Both the position numbers and the translations under genes were made by a program. Below are positions 20,749 to 31,976 of a DNA stretch of 64,000 bases, one piece after another. The DNA comes from Nematopogon swammerdamellus (lineage: Eukaryota; Arthropoda; Insecta; Lepidoptera; Adelidae): contig OX336337.1 of assembly GCA_946902875.1 (NCBI GenBank), positions 2,480,001 to 2,544,000 on the forward strand, written 5' to 3'. Each line of letters starts with the position of its first letter. Position 1 is the first letter of the stretch. Under the pieces are notes generated by a model. It searched no databases, was not told the DNA's origin, and saw nothing but the letters and a program-made list of their open reading frames with translations.

Positions 20749-21240
20749 AGGCTTGCATCGAAAATACCACGACGTGTGCTAACGCAAACATGTCTAAACT
20801 TGGAACAGACCCGCGCCGAACATTCGTGATAGCATTTAGCAAGAATATCACGTAGCGAGGCGAACTGAGAGCGCGCACGAACATAATTCAATTTACATTT
20901 AACAAATTCACGCAAAATTTAATTTGTATGAAGCATTTCGGAGCGAGCGCGTCCGTATGGGACAATTTCCCAGACGAGACGGGCAGCCGAGACAACGGCC
21001 GATAAGACATCCGGTGGAGCGCCTTCCGCCCGGATCAACGTCTTATCCGTGGGCGGGCGGACCGGGGCGGCGCCGAAGGGGACGGCGCGGGACTCCGCTT
21101 ATTTACTTTGCAGTGGAAATATGGAAATTTGGGATATGATAATAGAGAAGTGGAGAGGAAATTGCTACACTAAATTCAAAATCTTGCTTTGAATAATAAA
21201 TTAACGTCACATTATAGCAAATTATTGTATTTAACGTACC

Positions 21241-21576
21241 CGTGTGGTGCCGGGTACTTGAAAATAATAATAGCCCCACTGCTTCTCTCCCCGTGCATAT
21301 TGTCAAAGGCGACCAAGTGATAATGGCATGATGCCGTACTAAAGAGCGACAAGGTAACCACCTCTCACCTTGGAAACGGTCCTTCCACCGAGTCGTGCAG
21401 CAGGTGGGTCTTCGTGCCTTACTTGCTGCTTGTTAGTTATCTTGTCCGAATGCTTTGCTAAACGTGATGGTCGGTGTTGTGCTGTAATTTACAAGAGTAC
21501 CTGCAGCACAGCTCCGATTACTCTGCTAACCCCTATTGTTGGGATACAGCGTGTGGTATGTATGTATGTATGTATT
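21241..21576 (-). mobile_element. Family B repeat, full-length
   Basis: Plus-strand order: GTGTGGTGCCGGG end module, CCCCGTGCATATTGTCAAAG, CGAGTCGTGCAGCAGGTGGG, hairpin CGGTGTTGTGCTG, GGGATACAGCGTGTGGTATG and the (TATG)n end. Confidence 0.85.
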
Positions 21577-21724
21577 GTATTTAAACACATACCTAATTAC
21601 CTAAACTCCTAGCTTCCACACCCGAATTAGAAGCGAATGTTTGATCTTACCGAGGCTCGATGTTTACAGTACGCGGCAGAAAATAATGCACATCCGGGCT
21701 TTAGAAAGACACATTAGATTGTAG

Positions 21725-22576
21725 AACGGGCGTAGCCAGGTTTCGTTTTCGGGGGGGGGGGGGGGGGGGGGGGGCGAATTATTTTACAACATTTATTTAT
21801 CAACATTATTACGACGGAAAAAGGCCCGACGGAATGACGATTCTGCCGTGGAAGCACGGCCGCGATCTGATGTGGGACGCAACGTGTGTGGACACCGTCT
21901 GTGCGAGCAACCTAAAGCTGTTCTGCTCGCGTGCGGGTGCGGCGGCGGAAGCCGCGGCCAGTAGGAAGCACAAAAAATACGAAGATATTAGGTGCAACTA
22001 CTGGTTCGTGGCCTTCGCCGTCGAGACATTTGGTACGTGGTCGGAGGAGGCCGAGGCCTTCGTCCTTGAGGTGGGTTCCAGGATGGTGACCGCAACTGGA
22101 AACCCGTGTTGCCTCTCGTATCTCCGGCAACGAGTTAGTCTGGGGATACAGAGGGGCAACGCGGCCGCCATCCTGGGAACCATCCCGGGGACGACGCCCC
22201 TTGAGGAAATATATTATTTATACGTTAGTTTTTATTTATAATTTGGTTTTTAGTTATGGTTTTTTTTTTAATTAGTTATATTTGTCTATTTAATTTGATA
22301 GGTAGTTATAGTTTATGTAATTTCTGTATGTTTAATTCAACGAAGTTTTTATCTTTTTACATTTATTTTACATCATTCATTACAAAATAATAAGTAATCT
22401 CCGGTTTTGCCTTAATTTAGGTCCCACTAATCAGATCTATGTCCGAATGATCAAAATATAAGTATTAGGTTCAATTTGAAATGCCGTGTACATTTTTTAT
22501 TTCGGGGGGGGGGGGGGGGGGGGGCGGGGGTTTGAACCCCCAAACCCCCCCCCCCCCCCCCCTGGCTACGCCCGTG
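21725..22576. mobile_element. hAT-type non-autonomous element with poly-G ends and a captured ORF
   Basis: Inverted ends ACGGGCGTAGCCAGG and CCTGGCTACGCCCGTG are flanked by an exact 8-bp duplication GATTGTAG (21717-21724, 22577-22584), as in hAT transposons. Just inside are long G runs (about 21751-21773) and G/C runs (22505-22562). The centre carries an ORF fragment (21783-22241) that is not a transposase. Confidence 0.85.
21783..22241 (+). pseudogene. ORF fragment, C-terminal retroelement-type domain
   Basis: The frame reads YYDGKRPDGMTILPWKHGRD, then LMWDATCVDT, SRKHKKYEDI, FVAFAVETFGTWSEEAEAF and LRQRVSLGIQRGNAAAILGT. I recall this pattern (PDG..PW..G..L.WD.TCVDT ... ISLAIQRGNAASILGT) as a conserved domain found after RT-like ORFs in many invertebrate repeats. 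The PDG..WDxTCVDT spacing is reminiscent of a PD-(D/E)XK nuclease, which is inference. No start context or upstream domain is present, so it is a captured fragment inside a hAT-type element. Confidence 0.6.
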
Positions 22577-22719
22577 GATTGTAGCAAAGAGTTTGTATTA
22601 CGTCGCTGCTTGTAGAACGTCGTCTCTGTCGTACTAACTCGCAATTCTCTGTTCGACAGGGACGACGCTCTGCAACCGGATTGTCTCTTTCTAAAGCCCG
22701 ATTTGCATTATTTTACTGC

Positions 22720-23037
22720 AGCGTACATGCTCGCGTACTTGTTTGAGTACCTGCTCGCGTACTAGCTCGCGTACTTGCTCGCGTGTTTTTTTTTTTTATG
22801 CTTGCTCGCATATTTGCTCGTGTAGATGATAGATAGAAAATTCTTTATTGCTCCAGTAAACATTAAACAGTAACAAATACATTAGAAAGTTTACACAAGG
22901 TGCAAAGGCGGACTTATCCCTTACAGAGATTTCTTACAGTCAACCGTGTACTTGCTCGTGTACATACTCGGATTCTTGCTCGCGTACTTGCTCGCGTACT
23001 TGCTCGCGTATTTGCTCGTGTACTTGCTCGCGTACTT
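22720..23037. repeat. 12-bp minisatellite (GCTCGCGTACTT)n split by an insertion
   Basis: Units such as GCTCGCGTACTT and GCTCGTGTACTT fill 22725-22815 and 22945-23037. The gap holds the 3' end of another LINE. Confidence 0.85.
22815..22945 (-). mobile_element. LINE 3' end (LINE-4), inserted in the minisatellite
   Basis: Minus strand: GTAAGGGATAAGTCCGCCTT, then GGAGCAATAAAGAATTTTCT ATC. The same end is seen at 49555-49690, 59802-59875 and 63525-63658. Confidence 0.75.
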
Positions 23038-23117
23038 CGCAGGTGATATTGGCTGATCGGAGCATATGCTTTGGCACCTTTGAATCAGTCGCACATACCG
23101 GATTACATAAAAAAAAA
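23038..23117 (+). mobile_element. Family C SINE tail
   Basis: GGTGATATTGGCTGATCGGA through CATACCGGATTACATAAAAA, the family C 3' end. Confidence 0.8.
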
Positions 23118-23521
23118 CCTATTGTATCGAAATCTCGTTGTATTATGTTACGTCAGGTTACATACAGTTCCCGACGCCAAATAAGGCGTATCGGACTTTA
23201 GAAATAGACAATCCGGCTGTAGAGCGTCTTCCCTGTCGCGCAGACATTCTCTACAACCGGTTTGTCTCTTTCTAAAGCTTGAAACGCATTATTTTCTGCC
23301 GGGAACTGTACTAGTGTTGTGTTAGGTGAATACTCTCTAGACGTGGCCTCTCGCGTGCGCGAAAATAGTCTCAATGGAAAATTGTCGCTAGAATTTTATT
23401 TTTATTTTTCAATTTATTTTATGAACCGATCGCGACGGCCAGCGCGCTCGATATCTGAGACTCGAAACTGTTCGAACAGCCACAGTACGTAGATTATAAC
23501 AGTAAATAACGTTTTTACTGG
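23118..23521. other. No gene seen
   Basis: Includes a stretch (23225-23300: GACATTCTCTACAACCGGTT, TTTCTAAAGC) that repeats the flanks of the hAT element near 21695 and 22660, so it belongs to another dispersed repeat. Confidence 0.35.
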
Positions 23522-23794
23522 TTTTTTTTATGAAAACTGACACGGCTGGCTACATCACCTACTACATCCGTGATGTCAGCCCATAACACCTTGGTGAACT
23601 TCCATGTCAGTGCTTCCCTTCGGTCGTGCCGGCTACACTGAACTGGGCGGAAAACACGAATTATTTACATAGCCGTTTCAACCGACCTTTCATTGAGCGC
23701 GGTGGTACCAATCCGGGCGGGTTAAACCCTACCACTTTGTAGGGAAAGAAAGGAAGAGACGTATTATGTGGAATCCAAACCACCGTTCGCCTCC
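23522..23794 (-). mobile_element. Family A SINE, 3' two-thirds
   Basis: From the A-rich end (TTTTTTTATGAAAACTGACA on plus) through GTCGTGCCGGCTACACTGAA to the B-box region GTGGAATCCAAACCACC. The 5S-like part is missing. Confidence 0.85.
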
Positions 23795-23934
23795 AACAAA
23801 GTACTAAAGACACTTGGCTCACTCAGTCGGATCACGGTGACCAACGTGTAGAATTTTGTTGTCAACTTTTTGGGCAACATTACTTAATCTATATCAAAAA
23901 CTAACTAGATTCCAAAAAAGAACTATGTCTAAAT

Positions 23935-24125
23935 TATAAAAAAAAAATTTAATTAAAAAAAATCTAACCCTAGAGTTGAAGGCGGTGCTAAAGAAGGCTA
24001 CACAAATCACAAAGGATATCATCCACTCATGTTTTCTTTCATGCATCATTTTTGCTTGCTTTAGCACCGCCTTCAACTCTACGGTTAAATTTTTTTTTAT
24101 TTCATAAATTTTTGCAGGCGGTTTT
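23935..24125. mobile_element. Fold-back element with GAAGGCGGTGCTAAAG arms
   Basis: AGAGTTGAAGGCGGTGCTAA is repeated inverted as TTAGCACCGCCTTCAACTCT, with further pairing of the A/T-rich outer parts. It resembles the GAAGGCGGTACAAAAG fold-backs at 46605 and 61479. Confidence 0.75.
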
Positions 24126-24184
24126 TATATTTTTTTAAATAGTTTTTTATTTCACAGTTTTTATTTTTAGTAATTTTTTGCTAT

Positions 24185-24460
24185 TAATGTACTCGGGGGA
24201 ATCGTTCGGCCTTCGGCCTCGCGATTCCGCCTCGCTTTCCAATCCGATCTTGACCAAATTGAAATTGGACCACACGGGAAGCATTAGCTTTCAAATAAAA
24301 AAGAATCATCAAAATCGGTTCACCCAGTCGAAAGTTCTGAGGGTACAAACATAAAAAAAAATACAGTCGAATTGAGAACCTTCTCCTTTCTTTGAAATCA
24401 GTTAAAAAAGTAAATAAAATACATTTTCGAAAATACCTCATATATAATTTTATTTTTGAA
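24185..24460. repeat. Dispersed repeat with ACAGTCGAATTGAGAACC motif
   Basis: Contains GGCCTTCGGCCTCGCGATTC and ATACAGTCGAATTGAGAACC followed by a T-rich TTCTCC block. The latter recurs at 61915-61945 in the flank of a fold-back element. No gene. Confidence 0.55.
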
Positions 24461-24782
24461 TTTCCCCCCCGTCCTGTTTTTGTAATCTACTTAATTTTAT
24501 ACAGATTAACCCGTGAACGGGTCAGCATGGTCAAAAATAACCGTTTCTTAATAAAACATTAGATAAGTTTAGTTTTCAGTTTTTTTAGTGGCTAGTGGTG
24601 GTAGACACCATTAACGCTTAATTTAAATCTATGAAGTTGCTTACTGTTATATCTGTGTACTGTGATGAAGATGAGAGCTACCTATAACTGGAATCTCATC
24701 TTGACCCGCAGTAGTTTATTTTCAGAACTGAGAAGGCATTTACCGCCTTCCTCTGTGCGTCCTTGCGGCAATGAACTTGCAA

Positions 24783-25020
24783 GTACATACATACATACCA
24801 CACGCTGTATCCCGACAATCGGGATAAGCAGAGTAATCGGAGTTGTGCTGCAGGTACTCCTGTAAATTACAGCACAACACCGAACGCCACGTTTAGCAAA
24901 GGTAAGTATCAAGCAGCAAGTAAGGCACGAAGACCCACCCGCTGCATGACTCGGTGGAAGGATCGTTTCAAGGTGAGAGGTTACTATCCGGTCGGCCTTT
25001 AGCACGGCATCTTGTCCTTA
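24783..25020 (+). mobile_element. Family B repeat, 3' truncated
   Basis: Starts at the (CATA)n end and CACACGCTGTATCCCGACAA, and runs to TAGCACGGCATCTTGTCCTT. It then abuts a family A SINE directly. Confidence 0.85.
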
Positions 25021-25023
25021 TTC

Positions 25024-25516
25024 CCAGCTAGCTCAGTAGCTTAGTGGTGCGGTTGGCCGACTGTTATTAAGCAACCCAGGGCGCGGTCAGAATTTGGATG
25101 GTTGACCGCTCGACCGTTGGAGGCTGACTGGTAGTTCGGATTCCACGTTAAACTGTAGGCCCCTCCCCTTTTTACCTTACTACATAGGTGGTAGGGTTTA
25201 TCTCGCCCGGGTTGGTACCACCGTACTGAACGAAGCGTCTGTCGAAACGGCTATGTAAATAGTTCATGTTTACCGTTAAGTTCAGTGCAGCTGACATGAA
25301 ATTAAGGTAAGCACCATGGCAAGTGGGCATACACTGGTTTAAGACCACATGAAGTCAGCCGATTTTGACGATATTTTACTTTTTGAGGTTAACGCTTTAA
25401 ATTTATACAGCAGTTAATATACCCTCTCTGACATGGCACCTAGTTCACCCGGTGTTATGGGCCGACATCACGGATGTTATAGGTGATGTAGCCAACCGTC
25501 TCAGTAACATTAAAAA
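25024..25516 (+). mobile_element. Family A SINE with an internal insertion
   Basis: Head: TAGCTTAGTGGTGCGG (A box), TTAAGCAACCCAGGGCGCGG and TTTGGATGGTTGACCGC (5S-like), GTTCGGATTCC (B box). The body is interrupted at about 25315-25427 by ~113 bp of unrelated sequence between AAGCAC and CTGACATGGC, then resumes to its end. Confidence 0.85.
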
Positions 25517-25640
25517 TAGCTATTACGGTTAAAAAAGATACAGCCATACGGACGGACGGACGGACAGACAGACAGACAGACAGGCGGCGGCGTAAACTTA
25601 GTAATATAGGCTCCCGTACGGGGTACGGAAACCTAGAAAT
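25517..25640 (+). mobile_element. Family D SINE tail
   Basis: GATACAGCCATACGGACGGA, then (GACA)n, a GGCTTAGTAATA-like block and GGTACGGAAACCTAGAAA. Confidence 0.7.
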
Positions 25641-26040
25641 AAAAGTCAGGTTGATAAATGAATTCACATGCGCAGGAAGTCATTACATTGCAGCTAAATT
25701 TAAACACGAAGTTAGCCACGAATTAAAAACCGTATTTGAATATCCCCTCCTCGGTTATTACGACTAGTATTCATACACTTGTCACCGTGTCGCCGGCAAA
25801 ATCAAGAGCGCTAGTTCTAAAGAAATATAGCAATTTAGTGGCCTTTAGGATCCATTATACCGCAATCAGTATGCTGAGCAAATTATAAGCAACACCTTAC
25901 ACTTCCATGTCTGGGAGCAATAAAGCCAGCAACAGCCATTTGGCTATCGAGGTGATAGATAAGCCCTTTGGTAATAAAATATTTACTTGCAATAAAACCA
26001 TACTATTGTTTACATTTTAGTTTTATTTTAATGACAAAGC
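25641..26040. other. No gene seen
   Basis: About 400 bp without a supported ORF or recognised repeat. Confidence 0.3.
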
Positions 26041-26137
26041 GAAGCAATGACATGGTACCTAGTTTATCAATATGTTATGGGCCGACAAAGCGGATGTTGT
26101 AGGTGATTTAGCCAACCGTGTCACTTTTGATAAAATA
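26041..26137 (+). mobile_element. Family A SINE tail
   Basis: GTTATGGGCCGACAAAGCGG to AGCCAACCGTGTCAC, diverged. Confidence 0.7.
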
Positions 26138-26486
26138 ATACCATAAGGGTTCCTTTTTGCGCATTTTGCGACGGGACCCTAAAAACCTTTAAATGTCTTC
26201 TCATTTGCGGTTTATGCCTGATGCCTTCATGGATGACGGCCCCACTACTAGCGACAATTACAACCTCACAATATTGCATTGCAACCTTTAGACGAGCCAT
26301 GGTCATACACATCCCTCGGTAGGTATTATCTCACAGATGCGTAGAAATGTAATAAATATTTATCTCACAGATACACACTAAGCTAAAATTTTACACACAC
26401 ATGTAAAATATGTTATAATAAGACACGCAGGCGCAACAACAACATCCATATCGGATTACATTAAAAAAATTGAAATTGAGAAACGA

Positions 26487-26792
26487 ATAATAATTCTGCA
26501 CCTCTCCCCGTGATTGTCGTAAAAGGCGACTAAGGGATAAGGACAAGATGCCGTGCTAAAGGGCGACAGGATCGCCACCTCTCACCTTGGCACGGTAGTT
26601 CCACCGAGTCATGCAGCAGGTGGGTATTCGTGCCTTACTTGCTGCTTGATCGATTGAATCTTTTTCGAATACTTTGCGAAACGTGGTGGTCGGTGTTGTG
26701 CTGTAATTTACCAGAGTTCTGCAGCACAACACCGATTACTCTGCTTACCCCGATTGTCGGGATTCAGCGTGTGTGATATGTATGTATGTATC
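26487..26792 (-). mobile_element. Family B repeat, near full-length
   Basis: CACCTCTCCCCGTGATTGTC through GCAGCAGGTGGGTATTCGTG, the hairpin and GATTCAGCGTGTGTGATATG, to (TATG)n. Confidence 0.85.
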
Positions 26793-26902
26793 TATGAATA
26801 ATTTTGGTGGCTTGATTATGTTGAAAGAATATATGAGAGTAGACTAAAGGTATGAAGCTAATATGATTGGACCAAACCAAGACCAAGTCGTAAATATGCT
26901 AA

Positions 26903-27201
26903 AACAAGTGCGACTTTTACTCACGCATGCAGGATTGCGTAAATCCGCTATACCATACCTGTCAAAAAACCATATCTTTCTATCTTTTGTCTCTCTGCAA
27001 TGCAAAGTACCTGTGACGCAATCTATTATGTAGTAGCGTGAATATGTACTAATCTATTCTTAGCACGTTTTTTGAATGGGGACCTTCTGAATGTATTTAA
27101 TTTTTGCTTTTTGTATTATTTGTTAGACAGATTTTAAGAGAGACAGACAGATATATACACAGACGGCATAGGCTTAGTATGGATACAGAATCCTAAAAAC
27201 T
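26903..27201 (+). mobile_element. Family D SINE
   Basis: CAAGTGCGACTTTTACTCAC head, then ATACCTGTCAAAAAACCATA, TCTATTCTTAGCACG, a short GACAGACAGA run and GGCTTAGTATGGATACAGAA at the end. Confidence 0.7.
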
Positions 27202-28593
27202 AAAGTCCATGACTAGCATGAAAAACGTTATGTGCATAGAAGAGGCGTCAGAGTTCTATCAGGACTTTTTGAAGATGGAGATCCATTATCTTTGCCTACC
27301 CCAATTGAAGACAGGCGTGACTTTATGTATGTTTTTATTAATATTTTTCATCAGATCGTTTGTTGTAAATCTTTAGTTGTCATATGCGTAAATATATTTT
27401 AAATAAATGACTGAATTTAAATTGTAATTATGTGAAGCCAACATTATTTACAAAATATATAATTTTAAATTTTAAAATGAATGTGTAGTATTTTTTTCTA
27501 GTAAAATTATTCAGTTATTAAAACACCTTTTTTAATCATTTCAATGAAAACAAACTTAGGCTATAGGTAAACAAAATGCATTTTAATTACAATTTCAAAG
27601 TAAAAAAAAAACTATATTAAATAAGATATAATATAAACCTATTATATTAAACTAACAATCTTAAACTATCTGAAAAATTGAAACCTAAACCTAAATATAA
27701 AACATAAATAAATTCTAATCACAACTAATCACACGCACACCATCACGATATGGTCACAGCACGATTTCGGCTGCGAGGTATTATCTATACCTTCACAGTA
27801 GAGTCACCGACCCGAGCTGCCGCACTTAGGCGCTGAGAAAATTATAAGTCTGAAGCGGTCGACGGCGGAGCGCTAGGTAGGTACTCTTTAAATTTTCGAT
27901 TTTCCGCCGGCAGGAAAATCGAAGGAGAGCTTTGAGGTAATTTATGTCGCGATAGCTTACAACTCTCTCTTTCGACAAAGAAATGCGGGAAAAGAAAATG
28001 GCAAGAGAATACTGTTTGGTTAGGTATACATTTTATTTTATAACGTTTGCCTCGGTCTAGCACTTCTGGATTACATAAATCATAAATGCTTAAGAGGATT
28101 CATATGGTAAACGAAAATTTGAAAAACTTCAAACAAAAATTTGGTTCTATGAAGTATATAATACGAAAAAAATTATCATTTTTTTTTACACTAGAAACTA
28201 AACACTGAAGCAGGCATTTTAAATTTACAGTATTTTTTCATGGTGAAAAAATATTTCTGAATGTGACTCTATTTTAATTTCTTATGTCGAGCTAGCTCCA
28301 TACTGGATAATTATTTTGTAATCAAATCTACGTCATTGTATAGGGAATTTAATGTTCTAGACACTAAAGCAGCATTATTAAAAAAATTCACAGATCTCAT
28401 GCATTACATGACCTTCGGGTAGTTACATTGAAAATAAATTTTAGGGTGTATTCAAATATAACCGTATAGCGATCGCCGACTGTGAGCGTGAAAATATCCT
28501 GGTGAAAATATTCTTACGGAAAACGGAATGGTATTAATAATACTCGCTGTAGAGGTTACTTATATGGGTTTTTAAATTACCGTGGTTATTAGA
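27202..28593. other. Unassigned AT-rich DNA
   Basis: No recognised gene. 27780-28060 is less AT-rich and open on the minus strand (74 codons) without family signals. A perfect hairpin with arms CGATTTTCC / GGAAAATCG lies at 27897-27922. The rest is A/T-rich. Confidence 0.35.
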
Positions 28594-28818
28594 CATTATT
28601 TTAAATCAATCAGCTTTACTCACGGTTTCACTCCGAGCTATGTGGCTCGACGTTTCGGGCCAAGCGTATGGCCCGAAACGTCGGGCCAAGCGTATGACGG
28701 TTGCACCGTCGCACAAGGCAGAGTGCTCCATGAAGATGGGCCATACGCTTGGCCCGAAACGTCGAGCCACATAGCTCGGAGTGAAACCGTGAGTAAAGCT
28801 GATTGATTTAAAATAATG
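28594..28818. repeat. Perfect 81-bp inverted repeat
   Basis: Arms 28594-28674 and 28738-28818 are identical inverted copies (outer CATTATTTTAAATCAATC, inner GGGCCAAGCGTATGGCCC) around a 63-bp loop. Part of the loop (CGAAACGTCGGGCCAAGCGT) repeats the inner arm again. Short ORFs here are symmetric artefacts. Confidence 0.95.
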
Positions 28819-29149
28819 ATAATAATCCTCCTTGGGTATTAAACTCTCCACGGTAGTTCGACTTGATTGACCGATTTTTTTTATTAATAAATTAATTTGC
28901 TATTTTACAAACGCTCTTCCAGAAGTATTGTATTGTATTTATTTAATTTATTTAATTAGGAAACTGACAGCCCTTATTTACAAAGAAAGAGTACACAAAA
29001 GAGTTTATACTTTAAGCAGAGCCACAAAAGTGTTTCCATGAACGAAACTTTCATAGTTTGACATGATCTGGGATGATGTTCAAGAGTACAGTGCTCTCCC
29101 TAAATTATGTAATGAAAAAGCTATACTTAATACTAAGTTGATTACACGG
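28819..29149. other. No gene seen
   Basis: AT-rich, with TTTATTTAA runs near 28940. No supported ORF. Confidence 0.3.
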
Positions 29150-29660
29150 AAGTATTGTATCGTATTGTATAATGATCATTCATATGACAGTTAGACTGCA
29201 CTCGAACTTGTCACAATTTATTCTATCCGGTTCGATTACACCCACGAAGAAGAACCGACAGGAAACTTCGCAGGGTATTTTTTATACATTATGTATTTTT
29301 ACAAGTAATTTAGTGCATAGCCACATAATAAAACCGCTTACAATCTATCGAAAACACAGCCTGACAGCAAGATTAACAATTATACTGAGAGTTCTGACTA
29401 CAAAGATTTATAAATGAAGTGAATTGTTGTATATTGTTTATTAAGCATTCATTAGACAGCATGACTGTACTCGAATTTGTCACAATTTGTTCTATCCGAT
29501 TCGATTACACCCACGAAGAAGAACCGGTAAGAAACTTCGCAGGTTTTTTTTTTCATAATAATTTTTACAAGCATTAAGTGACTATCCACATAATAACACC
29601 GCCTACAGTCGATTGAAAATACAGCTTGAGAGCAAGATCAAAAACAGATTTTTGTTTGGT
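29150..29660 (-). mobile_element. Two CR1-type LINE 3' ends in tandem
   Basis: Two similar ~250-bp units (29150-29430, 29431-29660) each contain CACCCACGAAGAAGAACCG, then AAACTTCGCAGG and CACATAATAA, ACCGCYTACA. The full LINE at 15381 has the related GCGAAGAAGAACTGAC and ACTTCGCAAG in its 3' UTR, so these are 3' ends of a related subfamily. Confidence 0.7.
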
Positions 29661-30004
29661 TTTTGAAGTTCTGACTGCAAGGACTTAATTTAGTGGATCA
29701 GGTGTAAAGAGCCTTTGTAAAATTTTTGATACGTCATTTGTATCAACTCAATAATGTTAGGAATAAGTATACATACTACAACGTAGTATTGTCAAATAAT
29801 AAAAAAAAATTATATTATAATAAAAATATTAAGATACTTGAATCGGGTGTAAAGAGCATTTGTCAAACTTTGATACGTAATTTGTATCAACAAATTATGT
29901 TAGTATATTAAACACACTACAATGTAGTATAAATTGTCAAAAATTAAAACTAAAAATATATGAATATTAGGACAAAGTAAGTAAGTACCCTTAATATTGT
30001 TTGT
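29661..30004. other. No gene; two related AT-rich blocks
   Basis: GGTGTAAAGAGCCTTTGTAA and GGTGTAAAGAGCATTTGTCA start two similar ~130-bp units (29700-29815, 29848-29950). Confidence 0.4.
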
Positions 30005-30019
30005 TGTTGTTGTTTTGGT

Positions 30020-30240
30020 TTGGGGTTGACTCTAGGCCTGCAAACTAATCCCGCTTGGTTGGGGACCTTCGTTGAAAACCCCGCAGTCTCCAGCTACCCC
30101 AGCCAGCCTATGTCTTCCATGAAAGCCACAAGTCGACCGGGGTGTCTGCAGGCCGCTTATCCCTTAGTCGCCTTTTACGACATGAACGGGGAGAGATGCA
30201 GTGGGACTATTCTTATTATGTACCGACCCCACACAGTACT
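30020..30240 (+). mobile_element. Composite repeat ending in the family B terminal module
   Basis: 30148-30240 is the B end module (CCCTTAGTCGCCTTTTACGA to GACCCCACACAG). 30020-30147 is unrelated to B (AGGCCTGCAAACTAATCCCG, CTACCCCAGCCAGCCTATG), so the module is attached to a different body here. Confidence 0.65.
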
Positions 30241-30617
30241 ACCCTTAATATTATGAATAACTTAATTATTACACACCCGACAATTGCGAACAATATTCGC
30301 CCACCTGGCATACCTCATCCCAGCTGAATTATCAAAACTCTGCAGGCTCTCAACTAACCATGTAACATCGGTTAACTAATATGACATTTTATGTCTTGAC
30401 GAGGGTCCGCGTTACCTGCGACTCGCTGGGCGGGGTATGGCGGCGTCTGCAGGGCGGGCGGACGCCGCCGCGCGCCGTGGCTGTGCGCGCGGTTAGCTTG
30501 ACCCTTGGCTGAAGCAGGTTCAAATTTGGCACCGATTGAATTATGAAAACGGACGTGCGTGTTATCTGAGCAGAAGATCTGTCTGACTGGGCCATAGACT
30601 GTTGAATGTTACTATAG

Positions 30618-30911
30618 CACAGAGCATCAAATACCTACCGCGCGCGCCCCCTACTAGAGGCGCCCTAAGCGATAATATTTGAAACCAAAAAACTACACGC
30701 AGTGCTGCTAGCGTTTCGTATGTGTGTGTGTGTGCTAGTATCGACACTACACACAAAGAGGAGCAAGTTAGGCACACGCACAACACAAATGCACACGCAC
30801 AACAAACATATGTAAGTCATAGGCCAGGCCCACATGCTTCAACGGCGTTGTAGCGAAATCGCGCTCAGGGCGCCTCTAGGAGGGGCGGGCGCGCGCATTT
30901 GATGCTCTGTG
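30618..30911. mobile_element. 294-bp hAT-type MITE, copy 2
   Basis: Same length and ends as the copy at 12449-12742. It is flanked by a perfect 8-bp duplication TACTATAG (30610-30617, 30912-30919), different from copy 1, proving independent insertions. Confidence 0.95.
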
Positions 30912-30983
30912 TACTATAGCAACATTAATTTTACATAGACCAATATTTCACGCTCTATACCGACGATCGGCGTAATCAGAGTA

Positions 30984-31802
30984 TTGTATAATTTCATTCA
31001 GAGGTAGGTAGCCTACGCTTGGATATGTCGAAAGTTCCGCCAGTTCTAAATTCAATGCAAAGAAGAACTGACAAACAAACTTCGCAAGTCACAATGTTTT
31101 GTTAGTTCCTTATAAGTATTATATTAAAGTAATTTCCAATAACTAACCCATACTACCGCTCACATGAAAATAATATTTACAGCATAAACATGGATGGATA
31201 CTCAAGAATCTGACCACACTGAATATTTAAATTAAATTACCTATATCTGGTGTATAGTGCCGTCGTCAATTTTGATACTTCATATATCAAGTCAAATAAA
31301 AAAACAATTAGTTTACGTTTATTACAAAGAAATGTAATAAATAAGTCATATTAAAAATCTAATGATACAAAGTGTATCCAATTGTCAAAGTTTGTTCGTG
31401 GAGAAAACAGTAGTCAGATTCTTAGATAAAATTACGGTCAGTTAATGCATCGTTAATAGTGTAATAACTCTTTTCAATTAAACATTAATTTAATCTGTCG
31501 TTTGAGTTAGTTTATACATTTATTATCACATTCACATATTTACATTAATTTTAAATATACAGATTATAAAAATACACCACATATACTCAAAATTCATCTA
31601 ATTGTTTTATATTAGAAGACAGTTTTTTATAAAATCTAACACCATTACAAATAAAGCTTTTTGAGGTTTTGGCTAATCTGTCTTATTAATTGTACATTAT
31701 TCTTAGACCGTGTATCATAGTTATTTTTGTCGGAATTAGGAGAGGAATCATGAATGTATTTTCTGGCATAGCATATTATGTTATGGCAAACATATGCACT
31801 TG
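30984..31802 (-). mobile_element. CR1-group LINE, 3' end copy
   Basis: Aligns by eye with 15396-16150 of the full element (GGTAGCCTACGCTTGGATAT, GTCAAATAAAAA, TCTAATGATACAAAGTGTAT). It covers the 3' UTR and the last codons of ORF2. An ~85-bp AT-rich insertion lies at about 31508-31595, and small indels break the frame. Confidence 0.85.
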
Positions 31803-31960
31803 GTAATCGGTGTTGTCCTGCAAGGACTCAAGCAAGGACCAGGAATTACAGCACAACACCTACCACCACGTTTCGCAACCTAATCGGACAAGATAACTAT
31901 CAAGCAGCACCCTCTCGCTGCATGACTCAGTAAAAAGACCGTGCCAAGGTGAGAGGATAT
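31803..31960 (+). mobile_element. Family B repeat fragment
   Basis: GGTAATCGGTGTTGTCCTG, TTACAGCACAACACC and CCGTGCCAAGGTGAGAGG. Both ends are missing. Confidence 0.75.
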
Positions 31961-31976
31961 ATTATTAAATATTTTG

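Noticed and set aside
28582..28851. Two opposite ORFs of 74 and 81 codons with the same protein
   Set aside because: They mirror each other because the locus is a perfect inverted repeat.
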